From: Gammaproteobacteria bacterium
Lineage (GTDB): Bacteria > Pseudomonadota > Gammaproteobacteria > Pseudomonadales > Halomonadaceae
Assembly: GCA_023485185.1 (NCBI GenBank)
Contig: JAMCZP010000308.1
Location: forward strand, 1 to 14,179
Length of the DNA stretch: 14,179 nucleotides
Direction of reading: 5' to 3'
Below are positions 7,296 to 14,179 of the stretch, in pieces. The notes below the pieces were generated by a model that was given only the letters and a program-made list of their open reading frames with translations, ran no database searches and was not told the DNA's origin. The translations under genes were made by a program, and so were the position numbers. The first letter of the stretch is position 1; each line of letters starts with the position of its first letter.

Positions 7296-7409
7296 ATGAC
7301 TTTTTTAATAATCTCCCCTGCACGCGACAAAGAAGTTCTAGAGTTCTGGAACTTGAATGCTAAGTGGCATCGTGAAGCAGTTGAAGCGATGAAAGCCTAC
7401 CTAGGCTAA
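7296..7409 (+). CDS. Microprotein 1 (37 aa, unrecognised family)
   Basis: A 37-codon reading frame starts with ATG at 7296 and ends with TAA. An almost perfect ribosome binding site, TAGGAGG (7281-7287), lies 8 nt upstream. The N-terminal half is mixed (MTFLIISPARDKEVLEF). The C-terminal half looks like a short amphipathic helix with two Trp and ends KAYLG. This half aligns without gaps to microprotein 2 (7712-7828) along W-x3-A-x3-R-x-A-[VL]-[ED]-A-[MI]-K-A-Y-L. The shared residues mostly use different synonymous codons, which argues for selection on the peptide. Two hairpins follow, the second an intrinsic terminator, so it is a stand-alone unit divergent from poxB. There is no signal peptide or clear transmembrane segment. 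I recognise no family and assign no function. Confidence 0.8.
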   Translation: MTFLIISPARDKEVLEFWNLNAKWHREAVEAMKAYLG

Positions 7410-7420
7410 TTCAGGCGCTT

Positions 7421-7445
7421 TTAGCTTCTATAGACCAAAAGCTAA
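7421..7445 (+). other. First hairpin after microprotein 1
   Basis: TTAGCTT (7421-7427) and AAGCTAA (7439-7445) form a perfect 7-bp stem with an 11-nt loop, directly ahead of the terminator stem. It could stabilise the short transcript or assist termination. Confidence 0.4.
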
Positions 7446-7451
7446 TCACCG

Positions 7452-7477
7452 AAGCCGGATGAATTTCCGGCTTTTTT
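7452..7477 (+). terminator. Rho-independent terminator of microprotein 1
   Basis: AAGCCGGA (7452-7459) and TCCGGCTT (7466-7473) form a perfect 8-bp GC-rich stem with a 6-nt loop. The stem runs into six Ts (7472-7477). It begins 43 nt after the stop codon of the 37-codon gene and closes that transcription unit. Confidence 0.85.
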
Positions 7478-7531
7478 ACGGATATGAAAATCCTTCCCAT
7501 TCAAATAGATGAACGCATTCGAAGCTTAGGC

Positions 7532-7547
7532 GTAAGCAATTGCTTAC
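7532..7547. promoter_or_regulatory. 16-bp perfect palindrome between the microprotein genes
   Basis: GTAAGCAATTGCTTAC is fully self-complementary and lies about 165 bp upstream of microprotein 2, in the 302-bp gap 7410-7711. It has the form of a dimeric regulator's binding site. The gap also contains a 7-bp repeat pair, CACAGCT (7616-7622) and AGCTGTG (7646-7652), and the -10-like sequences TATAAC (7653-7658) and TATAAA (7670-7675), none paired with a convincing -35. Confidence 0.4.
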
Positions 7548-7711
7548 ACAAAATGGCAAATTACCTACATCTTTGGGACTAGCTCTCGTCAATGAATGCC
7601 CCTAGTATCTATTACCACAGCTCAATTGCTGCTCTGCACAACACAAGCTGTGTATAACAATTAGCGGTATATAAAAATCCTTAATGAACCCCTGAAACCG
7701 GAGTGGACGCC

Positions 7712-7828
7712 ATGCAAAGCTCAGTTACCCAAGGTCACATGTTGGAAGTTGAAGTTATAGAAGTATGGGCACAGCGTGCGCTGCAACAGCGCGCGGCACT
7801 AGATGCCATTAAGGCATATTTGCGCTAA
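7712..7828 (+). CDS. Microprotein 2 (38 aa, paralogue of microprotein 1)
   Basis: A 38-codon reading frame starts with ATG at 7712 and ends with TAA. The ribosome binding site GGAG (7700-7703) lies 8 nt upstream. The N-terminus (MQSSVTQGHMLEVEVI) is unlike that of microprotein 1. From Glu17-x-Trp19 onward the two match: 10 of 21 residues are identical, with Val/Leu, Glu/Asp and Met/Ile replacements, ending KAYLR against KAYLG. Eight of the ten identical residues are encoded by different synonymous codons. A perfect stem-loop with a T-rich tail follows 32 nt after the stop. No signal peptide or transmembrane helix is seen, and the C-terminal half is probably one charged amphipathic helix. The function is unknown. 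Confidence 0.75.
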   Translation: MQSSVTQGHMLEVEVIEVWAQRALQQRAALDAIKAYLR

Positions 7829-7860
7829 ATAAACGCCAGTAGTGAGCGGTTTGTACCATC

Positions 7861-7890
7861 CAACGCCTCGTTCACGAGGCGTTGTTTTGT
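7861..7890 (+). terminator. Rho-independent terminator of microprotein 2
   Basis: CAACGCCTCG (7861-7870) and CGAGGCGTTG (7875-7884) form a perfect 10-bp stem with the tetraloop TTCA, followed by TTTTGT. It ends the plus-strand unit. The same stem also lies just past the speG stop on the minus strand, preceded there by As but not followed by Ts, so it may act weakly for speG too. Confidence 0.88.
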
Positions 7891-7902
7891 GCGGCAGGCG
7901 AA

Positions 7903-8454
7903 TTACAACCAGTTGGCTTCTGGCGCTTCGGAGCTATCAAGCTGCGAGAGATAGGTGTCTTGTAAAATATACATCCGCTTTACATCCCGGTATTTGCCGT
8001 TGATAAAGAACTCCTGCACAAGGTGGCCTTCTTCAATGAAGCCACTCTCCTCATAGAGATGAATCGCTTTTACGTTTTCCACCGCCACAATCAGGTAAAC
8101 CTTATGCAGGTTTAAGATCGTGAACGAGTAATGCAATGCCTGTTGGATCAACGAGCGTGCAAAGCCTTTTCCCTGGTGGTCAGGCGTAATGATGATTTGA
8201 AACTCGCCGCTACGGTGGATGTAGTCAATCTCAATCAACTCTACCAGCCCAATCGCATTACCATTACTGTCTTCGGCGACAAAGCGCCGTTCTGCGTTGT
8301 CATGAATGTGCTTATTATAAAGCTCCTCCAATTCGTCAAACGATTCGTAGGGCTCTTCAAACCAGTACGACATGATGCTCTGGTTGTTGTTGAGTTCATG
8401 GACGAAACGCAAGTCGTTACGCTCCAGCGCACGTAAGTAAAGTTTGTTGTCCAT
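7903..8454 (-). CDS. speG: Spermidine N-acetyltransferase SpeG
   Basis: The product is a GNAT-fold acetyltransferase of about 183 residues matching SpeG (EC 2.3.1.57), which acetylates spermidine and spermine with acetyl-CoA in the cytoplasm to relieve polyamine excess. Diagnostic stretches, numbered from the GTG at 8457, are [10 protein letters not shown] (31-40) and [15 protein letters not shown] (48-62). [19 protein letters not shown] runs to residue 90, the acetyl-CoA loop is QGKGFA (95-100), and the catalytic-type Tyr135 sits in [19 protein letters not shown] follows. Length matches E. coli SpeG (186). GTG 8457 and ATG 8454 are adjacent possible starts; I chose ATG. The gene lies 53 bp after an FAD oxidoreductase gene on the same strand, so the two may be co-transcribed. 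Confidence 0.92.
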   Translation of the reverse strand: MDNKLYLRALERNDLRFVHELNNNQSIMSYWFEEPYESFDELEELYNKHIHDNAERRFVAEDSNGNAIGLVELIEIDYIHRSGEFQIIITPDHQGKGFARSLIQQALHYSFTILNLHKVYLIVAVENVKAIHLYEESGFIEEGHLVQEFFINGKYRDVKRMYILQDTYLSQLDSSEAPEANWL

Positions 8455-8507
8455 CACCTGCTACTCTTTGTAAGTTACATTCTGATTAAGCATTTTAAAC
8501 AATACGA

Positions 8508-9755
8508 CTATTCAACTGCTTGCTGCATTTTGTCACTCGTTATTTTCGTTAGCCGTTTGAATGAAAATAGCTCCGCCAGTGGGTGCTCCTTTCTTTCAAT
8601 AAGCGCCCGCAGTAGCTTGGCACCAATCATGCTATAGCTGATCCCATTGCCACCATAAGCCATGGCAAAATGTACCCGTGGGCCGTAGGCGCCGTGGGGG
8701 CCAAAAAAAGGCAAGCCATCGTCTGTTTCAGCAAAGGTTCCGCCCCAGGAGAACGTTGGATTAATCTCAAGCTTAGGCCATAACGCTTCGACTTTGTGCG
8801 CTAATCCTTCGGCTTTCTCTTCAACCCGTGCATCACGTCGTTTAGGGATATCTTCATCGTCATCATCACCGCCGATTAATAGGCGGCCATCGCCAGTCGT
8901 GCGCATATAAAGGTAGGGGCGCGCCGACTCCCACACCATGGTGTGGCGCAGCTGACCTAATGCCTCTGGTGATAGCGGGTCAGTGATGAGAGCATAACTA
9001 CTGCGTTTGATCGCCACCGTTTCAGGCAACCAAGTTTGTGACTCGTATCCTGCCGCCATCACTACATACTGGCAGCGCAGGGTGGCGCCGTTAGTCAGCG
9101 TTAGCGTAACGCCCTGCTCATCAGGTGTCATCGTCTCCATTTGCGTACGGTCATACACCTCACCACCCCGCTCGACGACCTTGGCAAACAGCTTATAAGC
9201 CATGCGATAGGGGTCAATACTGGCCGCTAACTGGGTGAGAATAGCCCCTGGAGCTGCGAAGCCGTACTCCTTTAACACGGCCTCACGGTCAAGCCAGGAA
9301 GCCTCAAAACCATGCTTCTGGCGCAGCGCCAGCTCCGCTTTCAAAGATGCCACGTCTTCTTCATTACTGGCGTAATAAAGGCTTTTTTGGCGCTCAAAAT
9401 CCACATCGCCCAGCCCTGCGGCCAGCGTTTCAAGCTCCCCAATGGCGTCAGCACAGGCGCGATAAGCAAGCACCGCATCCGCCTCACCATAACGTTCGGC
9501 TAATTCAGTCATATGCGTGTCGATTTCGTATTGCAGCAGCGCTGTACTGGCAGCGGAGCTACCCCAACCGATATCGCGCCGCTCTAACACCACCACCTGA
9601 TGACCGTGACGACTCAGCTCATCGGCAATTAAAGCACCGGTAATACCTCCTCCAATGACCACTACCTCACTTTGATGATCGCGGCTAAGTTTGGGAAATG
9701 CTTTCAACAGGCCATTTTTTACAGCCCAAAACGGATAGCCACTTTTTAGGTCCAT
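8508..9755 (-). CDS. FAD-dependent oxidoreductase, DAO family (COG0665-like)
   Basis: The 415-residue flavoprotein belongs to the D-amino-acid/glycine oxidase (DAO) family. The dinucleotide-binding fingerprint VVVIGGGITG lies at residues 31-40 and is followed by the acidic residue that ends strand 2, Glu58 in VVVLERRDIGWGSS. A second FAD-contacting region, FAMAYGGNGISYSMIGAKLL, lies near the C-terminus. GLPFFGP and an unusual acidic run, DDDDED, are also visible. There is no signal peptide, so it is probably cytoplasmic. The fold and length resemble PuuB (gamma-glutamylputrescine oxidase), and the SpeG gene next door makes an amine substrate plausible. The match is not specific enough to name it. 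The ATG at 9755 has a modest AGG 8 nt upstream, and the gene is divergent from ltaE. Confidence 0.85.
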   Translation of the reverse strand: MDLKSGYPFWAVKNGLLKAFPKLSRDHQSEVVVIGGGITGALIADELSRHGHQVVVLERRDIGWGSSAASTALLQYEIDTHMTELAERYGEADAVLAYRACADAIGELETLAAGLGDVDFERQKSLYYASNEEDVASLKAELALRQKHGFEASWLDREAVLKEYGFAAPGAILTQLAASIDPYRMAYKLFAKVVERGGEVYDRTQMETMTPDEQGVTLTLTNGATLRCQYVVMAAGYESQTWLPETVAIKRSSYALITDPLSPEALGQLRHTMVWESARPYLYMRTTGDGRLLIGGDDDDEDIPKRRDARVEEKAEGLAHKVEALWPKLEINPTFSWGGTFAETDDGLPFFGPHGAYGPRVHFAMAYGGNGISYSMIGAKLLRALIERKEHPLAELFSFKRLTKITSDKMQQAVE

Positions 9756-9773
9756 CGGGATGCCTATGCTGGT

Positions 9774-9807
9774 TTGACTTGAAGTATGCTGTTAACCATA
9801 GATGGTT
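9774..9807 (+). promoter_or_regulatory. Candidate ltaE promoter with overlapping palindrome
   Basis: TTGACT (9774-9779) is a good -35 match, and ATAGAT (9798-9803), 18 bp downstream, is a weak -10. The -10 lies inside a perfect inverted repeat, AACCAT-AG-ATGGTT (9794-9807), in the divergent region between the FAD oxidoreductase gene and ltaE. The arrangement suggests a repressor site over the promoter. Confidence 0.35.
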
Positions 9808-9870
9808 CCTGGAAACTTGCTCGATAAAGCGTTCCTAAGTCAGCGCCCATACACAAAAAAGGAGTTCCGC

Positions 9871-10878
9871 ATGATTGATTTACGCAGTGACACGGTGACC
9901 CGCCCTACCCCCGCTATGCTAGAAGCGATGATGGCTGCTCCGGTTGGCGATGACGTGTGGGGCGATGATCCTACGGTGAACGCATTTCAAGCAGACCTGG
10001 CCGAACTGACAGGCAAAGAAGCGGCGCTGCTGTTTCCTAGTGGCACGCAGAGTAACTTAGTGGGGTTAATGGCCCACTGTGAGCGGGGCGATGAGTACAT
10101 TGTTGGACAGTCAGCCCATACCTACAAATATGAAGGCGGGGGTGCTGCGGTACTGGGTAGCATTCAACCACAGCCGATTGAAAATGCCGCCGATGGCACG
10201 CTGCCGCTGGAAAAAATAAGCGCGGCGATTAAAGCCGATGACTTTCACTTTGCCCGTAGCAAACTTTTGGCACTGGAAAACACCATTGGGGGCAAAGTTT
10301 TGCCCGCCGATTATGTACTAAAAGCCACCGAACTTGCCCGAGAACGTGGGTTAGCAACGCATCTGGACGGGGCACGCCTCTTCAATGCAGCGGTTGCGAC
10401 AGATACGTCGCTCAAGCAACTCTGCTTGCCGTTTGACAGCATCTCACTATGTTTTTCAAAAGGGTTAGGTACCCCCATGGGATCAGCTCTGGTGGGGTCT
10501 CAAGCGCTGATCGATAAAGCGCGCCGGTTACGCAAAATGGTGGGTGGCGGTATGCGCCAAGTAGGAATTATCGCCGCAGCCTGCCAGTACGCAATTGATC
10601 ATCATGTTGCCGACTTAGCGGATGACCACCGCCGCGCGGAACGTTTGGCGGAAGGCTTAGCAAAACTGCCCGGCATTGAGATCACTTCCCAGGCAACCAA
10701 TATGGTATTCGCCCGTTTCCCCGACGCCCATGTGAAACCACTTTCCACTTGGCTAAAAGAGCACGGTATTTTAATCGAGCTGCTTTACGCCACGCGCTTC
10801 GTTGTTCACCGCGATATCAGCGATGCGGATATCGATAAGGTGATTGCGGTGATGGAGGCCTACTTCAGTCGGCATTAA
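9871..10878 (+). CDS. ltaE: Low-specificity L-threonine aldolase
   Basis: This 335-residue PLP enzyme cleaves L-threonine and L-allo-threonine to glycine and acetaldehyde (EC 4.1.2.48). It starts [16 protein letters not shown], nearly identical to E. coli LtaE (333 residues). The PLP lysine is Lys197 in [12 protein letters not shown], and the active-site histidines His83 (SAHTY) and His126 (DDFHFA) fall at the E. coli positions. Asp167/Arg169 lie in HLDGAR, and GGGMRQ follows. The start at 9871 is set by AAGGAG 6 nt upstream and by the family's fixed N-terminus; an in-frame ATG at 9802 would add 23 unrelated residues. It is convergent with the siderophore-binding gene, which ends 32 bp beyond its stop, and I see no terminator in that gap. 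Confidence 0.95.
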   Translation: MIDLRSDTVTRPTPAMLEAMMAAPVGDDVWGDDPTVNAFQADLAELTGKEAALLFPSGTQSNLVGLMAHCERGDEYIVGQSAHTYKYEGGGAAVLGSIQPQPIENAADGTLPLEKISAAIKADDFHFARSKLLALENTIGGKVLPADYVLKATELARERGLATHLDGARLFNAAVATDTSLKQLCLPFDSISLCFSKGLGTPMGSALVGSQALIDKARRLRKMVGGGMRQVGIIAAACQYAIDHHVADLADDHRRAERLAEGLAKLPGIEITSQATNMVFARFPDAHVKPLSTWLKEHGILIELLYATRFVVHRDISDADIDKVIAVMEAYFSRH

Positions 10879-10910
10879 GCGTGCAACGGATTAGTGAAAC
10901 GCTACTAGGT

Positions 10911-11813
10911 CTAGCAAACATCCCGAAGGCTGGCAGCAAAACGCAATGCCGATGGCCAGCCTCCCCAGTGCCAATAATCTACGGCTACTGTGGTTGCTTC
11001 CTGGTTAGTTAAAGCGGGCCAGTGTTGCCAGACACCTTGCATAAGCAGGGTTTGTTGCGTTCCTTCTGGTGAATAAGGGCTTTCCAGCATAATGACACAG
11101 CCTTCAAGACCAAACAGCTGCTCTGCGGTAACGGTGGCAAACCCCCAGCGATTGACAGCCCCCTCCCAGGCATTATCTATCCCCAACTGCTCCAGCACTA
11201 AACCTTCCAGGCTCCCTTGCCCAAACACGCGGGCATGGCGTTCATCCATTAGGCTGACCAACACGACGGGCTTTACGACGGGCTTTGCGCTCCCTACACG
11301 ACTGTTGCGCTGCGCTGCCAACGCTTCAAACTGCGCTGCCACCTCACTTAGGTAGTCGTTGGCGCGAGCTTGATCCCCCATCTGCTCGCCTAATTGCATC
11401 GTTAAGGTAGAAAGTCGTTGTTGCAGTAAAGGCGCTGTCTCATACACCACCCACGCTTTTAAGGGCGCCAAACGGCTAAGCTGGGGAGTCAAGTTGGCAT
11501 GGGCCGGTGGCGAGATCAAAATCTGCGCTGGCTTAATGCTGTGTATTAACTCAAGGTTCGGCAAGTGGCGGCTACCCAACTCAATCACATTAGGTAGCGC
11601 TTGGGAGTCGCGCCACCATACGCGATACCCTGAAAGGCCGCCGACGGCTTGAGGCGGCTCTCCCAGTGCTTGCAATGTTTCGGCAATCGCATAGTCCAGC
11701 GTGACCACGCCCTGGTTAGGCGGCGCATCATCCTGCGCCAACACCTGTGTGAAAGCCATTAACAGCATGGCGGGCAATAGCCCGCGCATAGCTTTTCTCA
11801 TGAGTGGTGACAT
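10911..11813 (-). CDS. FhuD-like periplasmic iron-siderophore binding protein
   Basis: The 300-residue protein has a signal peptide (about residues 1-26, ending VLA before Gln27, with no lipobox) and the helical-backbone fold of ABC siderophore-binding proteins. It follows E. coli FhuD block by block. DYAIAETLQALG is followed by GYRVWW, IELGSRHLPNLELI (Arg82, matching the siderophore-binding Arg84 of FhuD) and DERHARVFGQGSLEG. GIDNAWEGAVNRWGF (Trp223, matching FhuD Trp217) and WHWGGWPSAL come next. It likely carries a hydroxamate siderophore such as ferrichrome or ferrioxamine from the outer-membrane receptor to an ABC importer. It ends in Cys300, which is unusual. The ATG at 11813 has AAGG 9 nt upstream and lies 21 nt after the receptor stop, so the two form an operon. 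No FhuB or FhuC gene is in view. Confidence 0.85.
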   Translation of the reverse strand: MSPLMRKAMRGLLPAMLLMAFTQVLAQDDAPPNQGVVTLDYAIAETLQALGEPPQAVGGLSGYRVWWRDSQALPNVIELGSRHLPNLELIHSIKPAQILISPPAHANLTPQLSRLAPLKAWVVYETAPLLQQRLSTLTMQLGEQMGDQARANDYLSEVAAQFEALAAQRNSRVGSAKPVVKPVVLVSLMDERHARVFGQGSLEGLVLEQLGIDNAWEGAVNRWGFATVTAEQLFGLEGCVIMLESPYSPEGTQQTLLMQGVWQHWPALTNQEATTVAVDYWHWGGWPSALRFAASLRDVC

Positions 11814-11834
11814 ACCCGATTACCTTGCCCCTTG

Positions 11835-14179
11835 CTAATAGCGGAAAGACAAGGTGCCCTGCACAGTACGGTCGGTGCCCCAGTAACAGCGTGCGGCGTT
11901 GTTGCACTCCCCCACATACTGCTTATCGAATAAGTTCTCTACATTCAAACCGACCCGCCAGTTATCATCTAAGGCATAGCCTAGGGAAAGGTCTGCCAAG
12001 GTGACCGCTTGGGTGGTTAGCGTGTCACCGTAAGCTAGACTCGCATCAGGATAGGCGTTCGAACTCCCCAGATAGCGCACACCCAACCCCACTTCGGCAC
12101 CCTGCATGGGCCCCTCTAGAATCTCGTAATTTGCCCAAAGCGATGCTTTGTGGCGTGGCACTCCGGCTACTTGGTTATCTTCATAACGGGGAAACGCCAC
12201 ATCTTCAATAATGCGCGCATCGGTGTAGGTGTAAGCGACCGCTACGCTGAGCGCTTCATTAATATCGCTAACCAACTCTAACTCGACGCCATTGGAATCA
12301 GTGCGACCCACATTGCGATAACCACCGATGGCGCTGTCGTAATTAATGTCATTTTTCATCACGATATCGTAGGTCGACAGCGTAATCGCCGTATCAGCGT
12401 CAGGAATGTCATAACGCAGCCCCAGCTCGTACTGGCGCCCGGTAATCGGCTCAAGCGGTTCGTTAGTGGTCACGGAGACCTGGCGTGCAGGTACAAAGGT
12501 GTTGGCGTAATTGATGTAAGGTGATAAGCCAGAATCAAACTGATACATTAACCCCGCTTGCCAGCTAAGCTCTTCATCCGTCACTGAAAAGCCGCTACCA
12601 GGAGTGAGGTAGTTATTATATTCCGTCTTAGCGGAGTCAAAGCGCCCGCCTATCTGAGCAATAAATCCTCCCACTTGGCTGTGCAACTGTGAATAAACAC
12701 CCGTTAACTCCTGCACGTCCTCGCCATCTTCAGAACGCTGCAACGTTTGTGGTGGCGAACTCCACTGGGGGTTAAAGATATTAATCAGCTGTGGTGTACT
12801 GAACCCGACATCTTGGGTCTGCGAGAAAGAGGTACTGTCATAGCCAAACCCGGCAAGCCAAGTATGCTCAACGACATCATTACCAAATGTGCCCACCACT
12901 CGGTTATCAATCGCCAGCGTTTTGCTATCGTTGTCTCGATCTCGACCATAAGCGCCAACAACATCGTCATAGCCATCGCCTGGGTAACTCCACCACACTT
13001 CCTGACGATTCACTTGTGAGCGTAAGTAACGAGCGTTTTGTTGAAAACGCCAATTCTCATTAAACGCGTGCTCATACTCGTAGCCTAACGACCAAACTTC
13101 CCGCTCAAAGGTATCCCATTCAGGGTGGCCTAGATTGGTACTGCTACTTAGTGTGCCGGAAGGATGAGCGAGCAGTGTGCCCGCAGCGGGCAAGCCTAGC
13201 TGCAGCTCACTGTCGTCTTTCTGATACATACCTAACACCGTCAAGCGGTCTTGATCGCTCAACTCAAACGTCAGCGAAGGGGCGATGTAGGTGCGGTCAT
13301 CTTGGACGCTATCGATCTGGGTATCCGATTCGCGGTGCAGGAGTACAACGCGCCCCTGCACCGACCCATCAGCGTTCAGCGGGCCAGAAACGTCGGTCGA
13401 GATCTGGCGGCGGTTGTGACTACCGTAACTTAGGTTGACTTCCCCTTGATGGTCAGCGGTAGGCCGTTTACTTACCAAGTTGACCAGCCCACCCGGTACG
13501 TTTTCACCGTAAAGCGCCGATGTGGGGCCTTTAAATACTTCTACCCGCTCTAAACCAAAGGGCTCAGCGGAGGTGGAGTAAGCATTCGGCTGTACACGCA
13601 AGCCATCGCGGTAAGTACCATAGCCATAGTCGCGCTGATTCATACCGCGGATAAAGAAAATATCGCCGGCCAGGCCGTCACCCACAGGAAAGTCACTTGA
13701 GGAAATGCCGGGCACATAGCTAAGAATATTACTCAGCGTGCGAGGGTTCTGATCTTCAATGCGCTCTCGCGTCACCACCGATACTGTCCGCGGCGTATCC
13801 TCTAGGGCGGTGTCCGTTTTGGTAGCCGTTAGGCTACGCTCTGCCCGGTAGCCATAATCTGGCCCCACAGGTGAAGGGCTCAACCATTCGGCCTGTACTT
13901 CAAGCAGCGGTAACGCTTCATCACTGGCCCGCACTTCTAGCCGGTAGCTACCGTCGGCGCGGCGCACCGGCGCAAGCCCCGTTCCTGCCAACACCTGCTC
14001 CAAGCCCTCGTCTACTCCATAGTTTCCCTGCAAGCCTGGGCTTTGGCGACCCTCCCCCAGCTCTCCTGCTCCACTGATAAAGACCCCGGTCTCAGCGGCA
14101 AAGCGATTAATCACGTGGCTTACCGGGCCCGCAGCAATAGCATAGTGGCGTGTTTGCTGCTGGCTGTTTTGCGCCATCA
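11835..14179 (-). CDS. TonB-dependent siderophore receptor with STN domain (5' end outside window)
   Basis: At least 780 residues of an outer-membrane siderophore receptor of the FhuA/FpvA class are visible. An STN signalling domain spans about residues 12-80 (HYAIAAGPVSHVINRF onward). A TonB-box-like LLEVQA lies at 91-96, and a plug domain at about 114-240 contains TPRTVSVVTRERIED, FFIRGMN and RVEVFKGPTSALYGENVPGG. A 22-strand-type barrel ends NLFDKQYVGEC, RCYWGTDR and a final TLSFRY with terminal aromatic. The C-x(6)-CYWGTDR region resembles FhuA, which fits the FhuD-like gene 21 nt downstream. The frame stays open through the last base, and the first visible residues (MAQ before NSQQQ) look like the end of a signal peptide, so the ATG at 14177 is not the true start. 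An STN domain implies control by an anti-sigma/ECF-sigma pair outside the window. Confidence 0.92.
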   Translation of the reverse strand, partial: MAQNSQQQTRHYAIAAGPVSHVINRFAAETGVFISGAGELGEGRQSPGLQGNYGVDEGLEQVLAGTGLAPVRRADGSYRLEVRASDEALPLLEVQAEWLSPSPVGPDYGYRAERSLTATKTDTALEDTPRTVSVVTRERIEDQNPRTLSNILSYVPGISSSDFPVGDGLAGDIFFIRGMNQRDYGYGTYRDGLRVQPNAYSTSAEPFGLERVEVFKGPTSALYGENVPGGLVNLVSKRPTADHQGEVNLSYGSHNRRQISTDVSGPLNADGSVQGRVVLLHRESDTQIDSVQDDRTYIAPSLTFELSDQDRLTVLGMYQKDDSELQLGLPAAGTLLAHPSGTLSSSTNLGHPEWDTFEREVWSLGYEYEHAFNENWRFQQNARYLRSQVNRQEVWWSYPGDGYDDVVGAYGRDRDNDSKTLAIDNRVVGTFGNDVVEHTWLAGFGYDSTSFSQTQDVGFSTPQLINIFNPQWSSPPQTLQRSEDGEDVQELTGVYSQLHSQVGGFIAQIGGRFDSAKTEYNNYLTPGSGFSVTDEELSWQAGLMYQFDSGLSPYINYANTFVPARQVSVTTNEPLEPITGRQYELGLRYDIPDADTAITLSTYDIVMKNDINYDSAIGGYRNVGRTDSNGVELELVSDINEALSVAVAYTYTDARIIEDVAFPRYEDNQVAGVPRHKASLWANYEILEGPMQGAEVGLGVRYLGSSNAYPDASLAYGDTLTTQAVTLADLSLGYALDDNWRVGLNVENLFDKQYVGECNNAARCYWGTDRTVQGTLSFRY

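Noticed and set aside
7178..7363. 61-codon plus-strand frame overlapping the start of microprotein 1
   Set aside because: It has no ribosome binding site, Cys-rich low-quality composition, and overlaps in another frame a gene with an excellent ribosome binding site, terminator and paralogue.
7296..7409. Microprotein 1 as an attenuator leader peptide with the two downstream hairpins as antiterminator/terminator
   Set aside because: There is no run of regulatory codons, no co-directional structural gene follows directly, and the C-terminal half is conserved at protein level in a second gene.
7484..7582. 32-codon plus-strand frame just after the microprotein 1 terminator
   Set aside because: It starts 7 nt after the T-run, has no ribosome binding site, and does not share the Trp/KAYL motif of the two microproteins.
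9802..9870. N-terminal extension of threonine aldolase from an upstream ATG
   Set aside because: The family begins at [12 protein letters not shown], and AAGGAG sits 6 nt before 9871; the upstream ATG lies in the promoter region and inside a palindrome.
13151..13438. 95-codon plus-strand frame antisense to the receptor
   Set aside because: It is a shadow of a strongly conserved receptor reading frame, with no ribosome binding site and an Arg/Ser/Cys-rich nonsense-like product.

Overview
This window looks like a piece of chromosome from a gammaproteobacterium. The closest fit is a Halomonas-type member of the Halomonadaceae. That placement is an inference from E. coli-like versions of GudD, PoxB, SpeG and LtaE sitting beside a TRAP sugar-acid transporter and a TonB/siderophore locus; no rRNA or marker gene is present to confirm it. 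Coding density is high, most genes lie on the minus strand, and I see no insertion sequence, CRISPR array, tRNA or rRNA.

Left part (1-4500, minus strand): a D-glucarate/galactarate catabolic locus. gudD (glucarate dehydratase) has its own promoter region. It is followed by kdgD (5-dehydro-4-deoxyglucarate dehydratase) and the tripartite TRAP transporter genes dctP, dctQ and dctM; only the first eight codons of dctM are inside the window. The regions upstream of gudD and of kdgD carry the same 19-bp element, which contains the perfect palindrome ATGTAATACAT, plus a second shared element farther upstream. This suggests two transcription units under one GntR/FadR-like regulator that is not in the window.

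Middle (4557-7121, minus strand): a calcineurin-like metallophosphoesterase and a full-length PoxB-type pyruvate:quinone oxidoreductase, separated by a strong 15-bp hairpin.

Accessory stretch (7122-7902, plus strand): this is the most unusual part. It encodes two very small proteins of 37 and 38 codons. Each has a strong ribosome binding site and its own intrinsic terminator. Their C-terminal halves align without gaps, with 10 of 21 residues identical, and 8 of those 10 are encoded by different synonymous codons. I recognise no family. They look like a diverged pair of paralogous microproteins with independent transcription units.

Right part (7903-14179): speG (spermidine acetyltransferase) and a DAO-family FAD oxidoreductase on the minus strand; ltaE (low-specificity L-threonine aldolase) on the plus strand, divergent from the oxidoreductase; then, convergent with ltaE, a minus-strand iron-uptake pair made of a FhuD-like periplasmic siderophore-binding protein and a TonB-dependent receptor with an N-terminal STN signalling domain. 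The receptor runs off the right edge, and its signal peptide lies outside the window.
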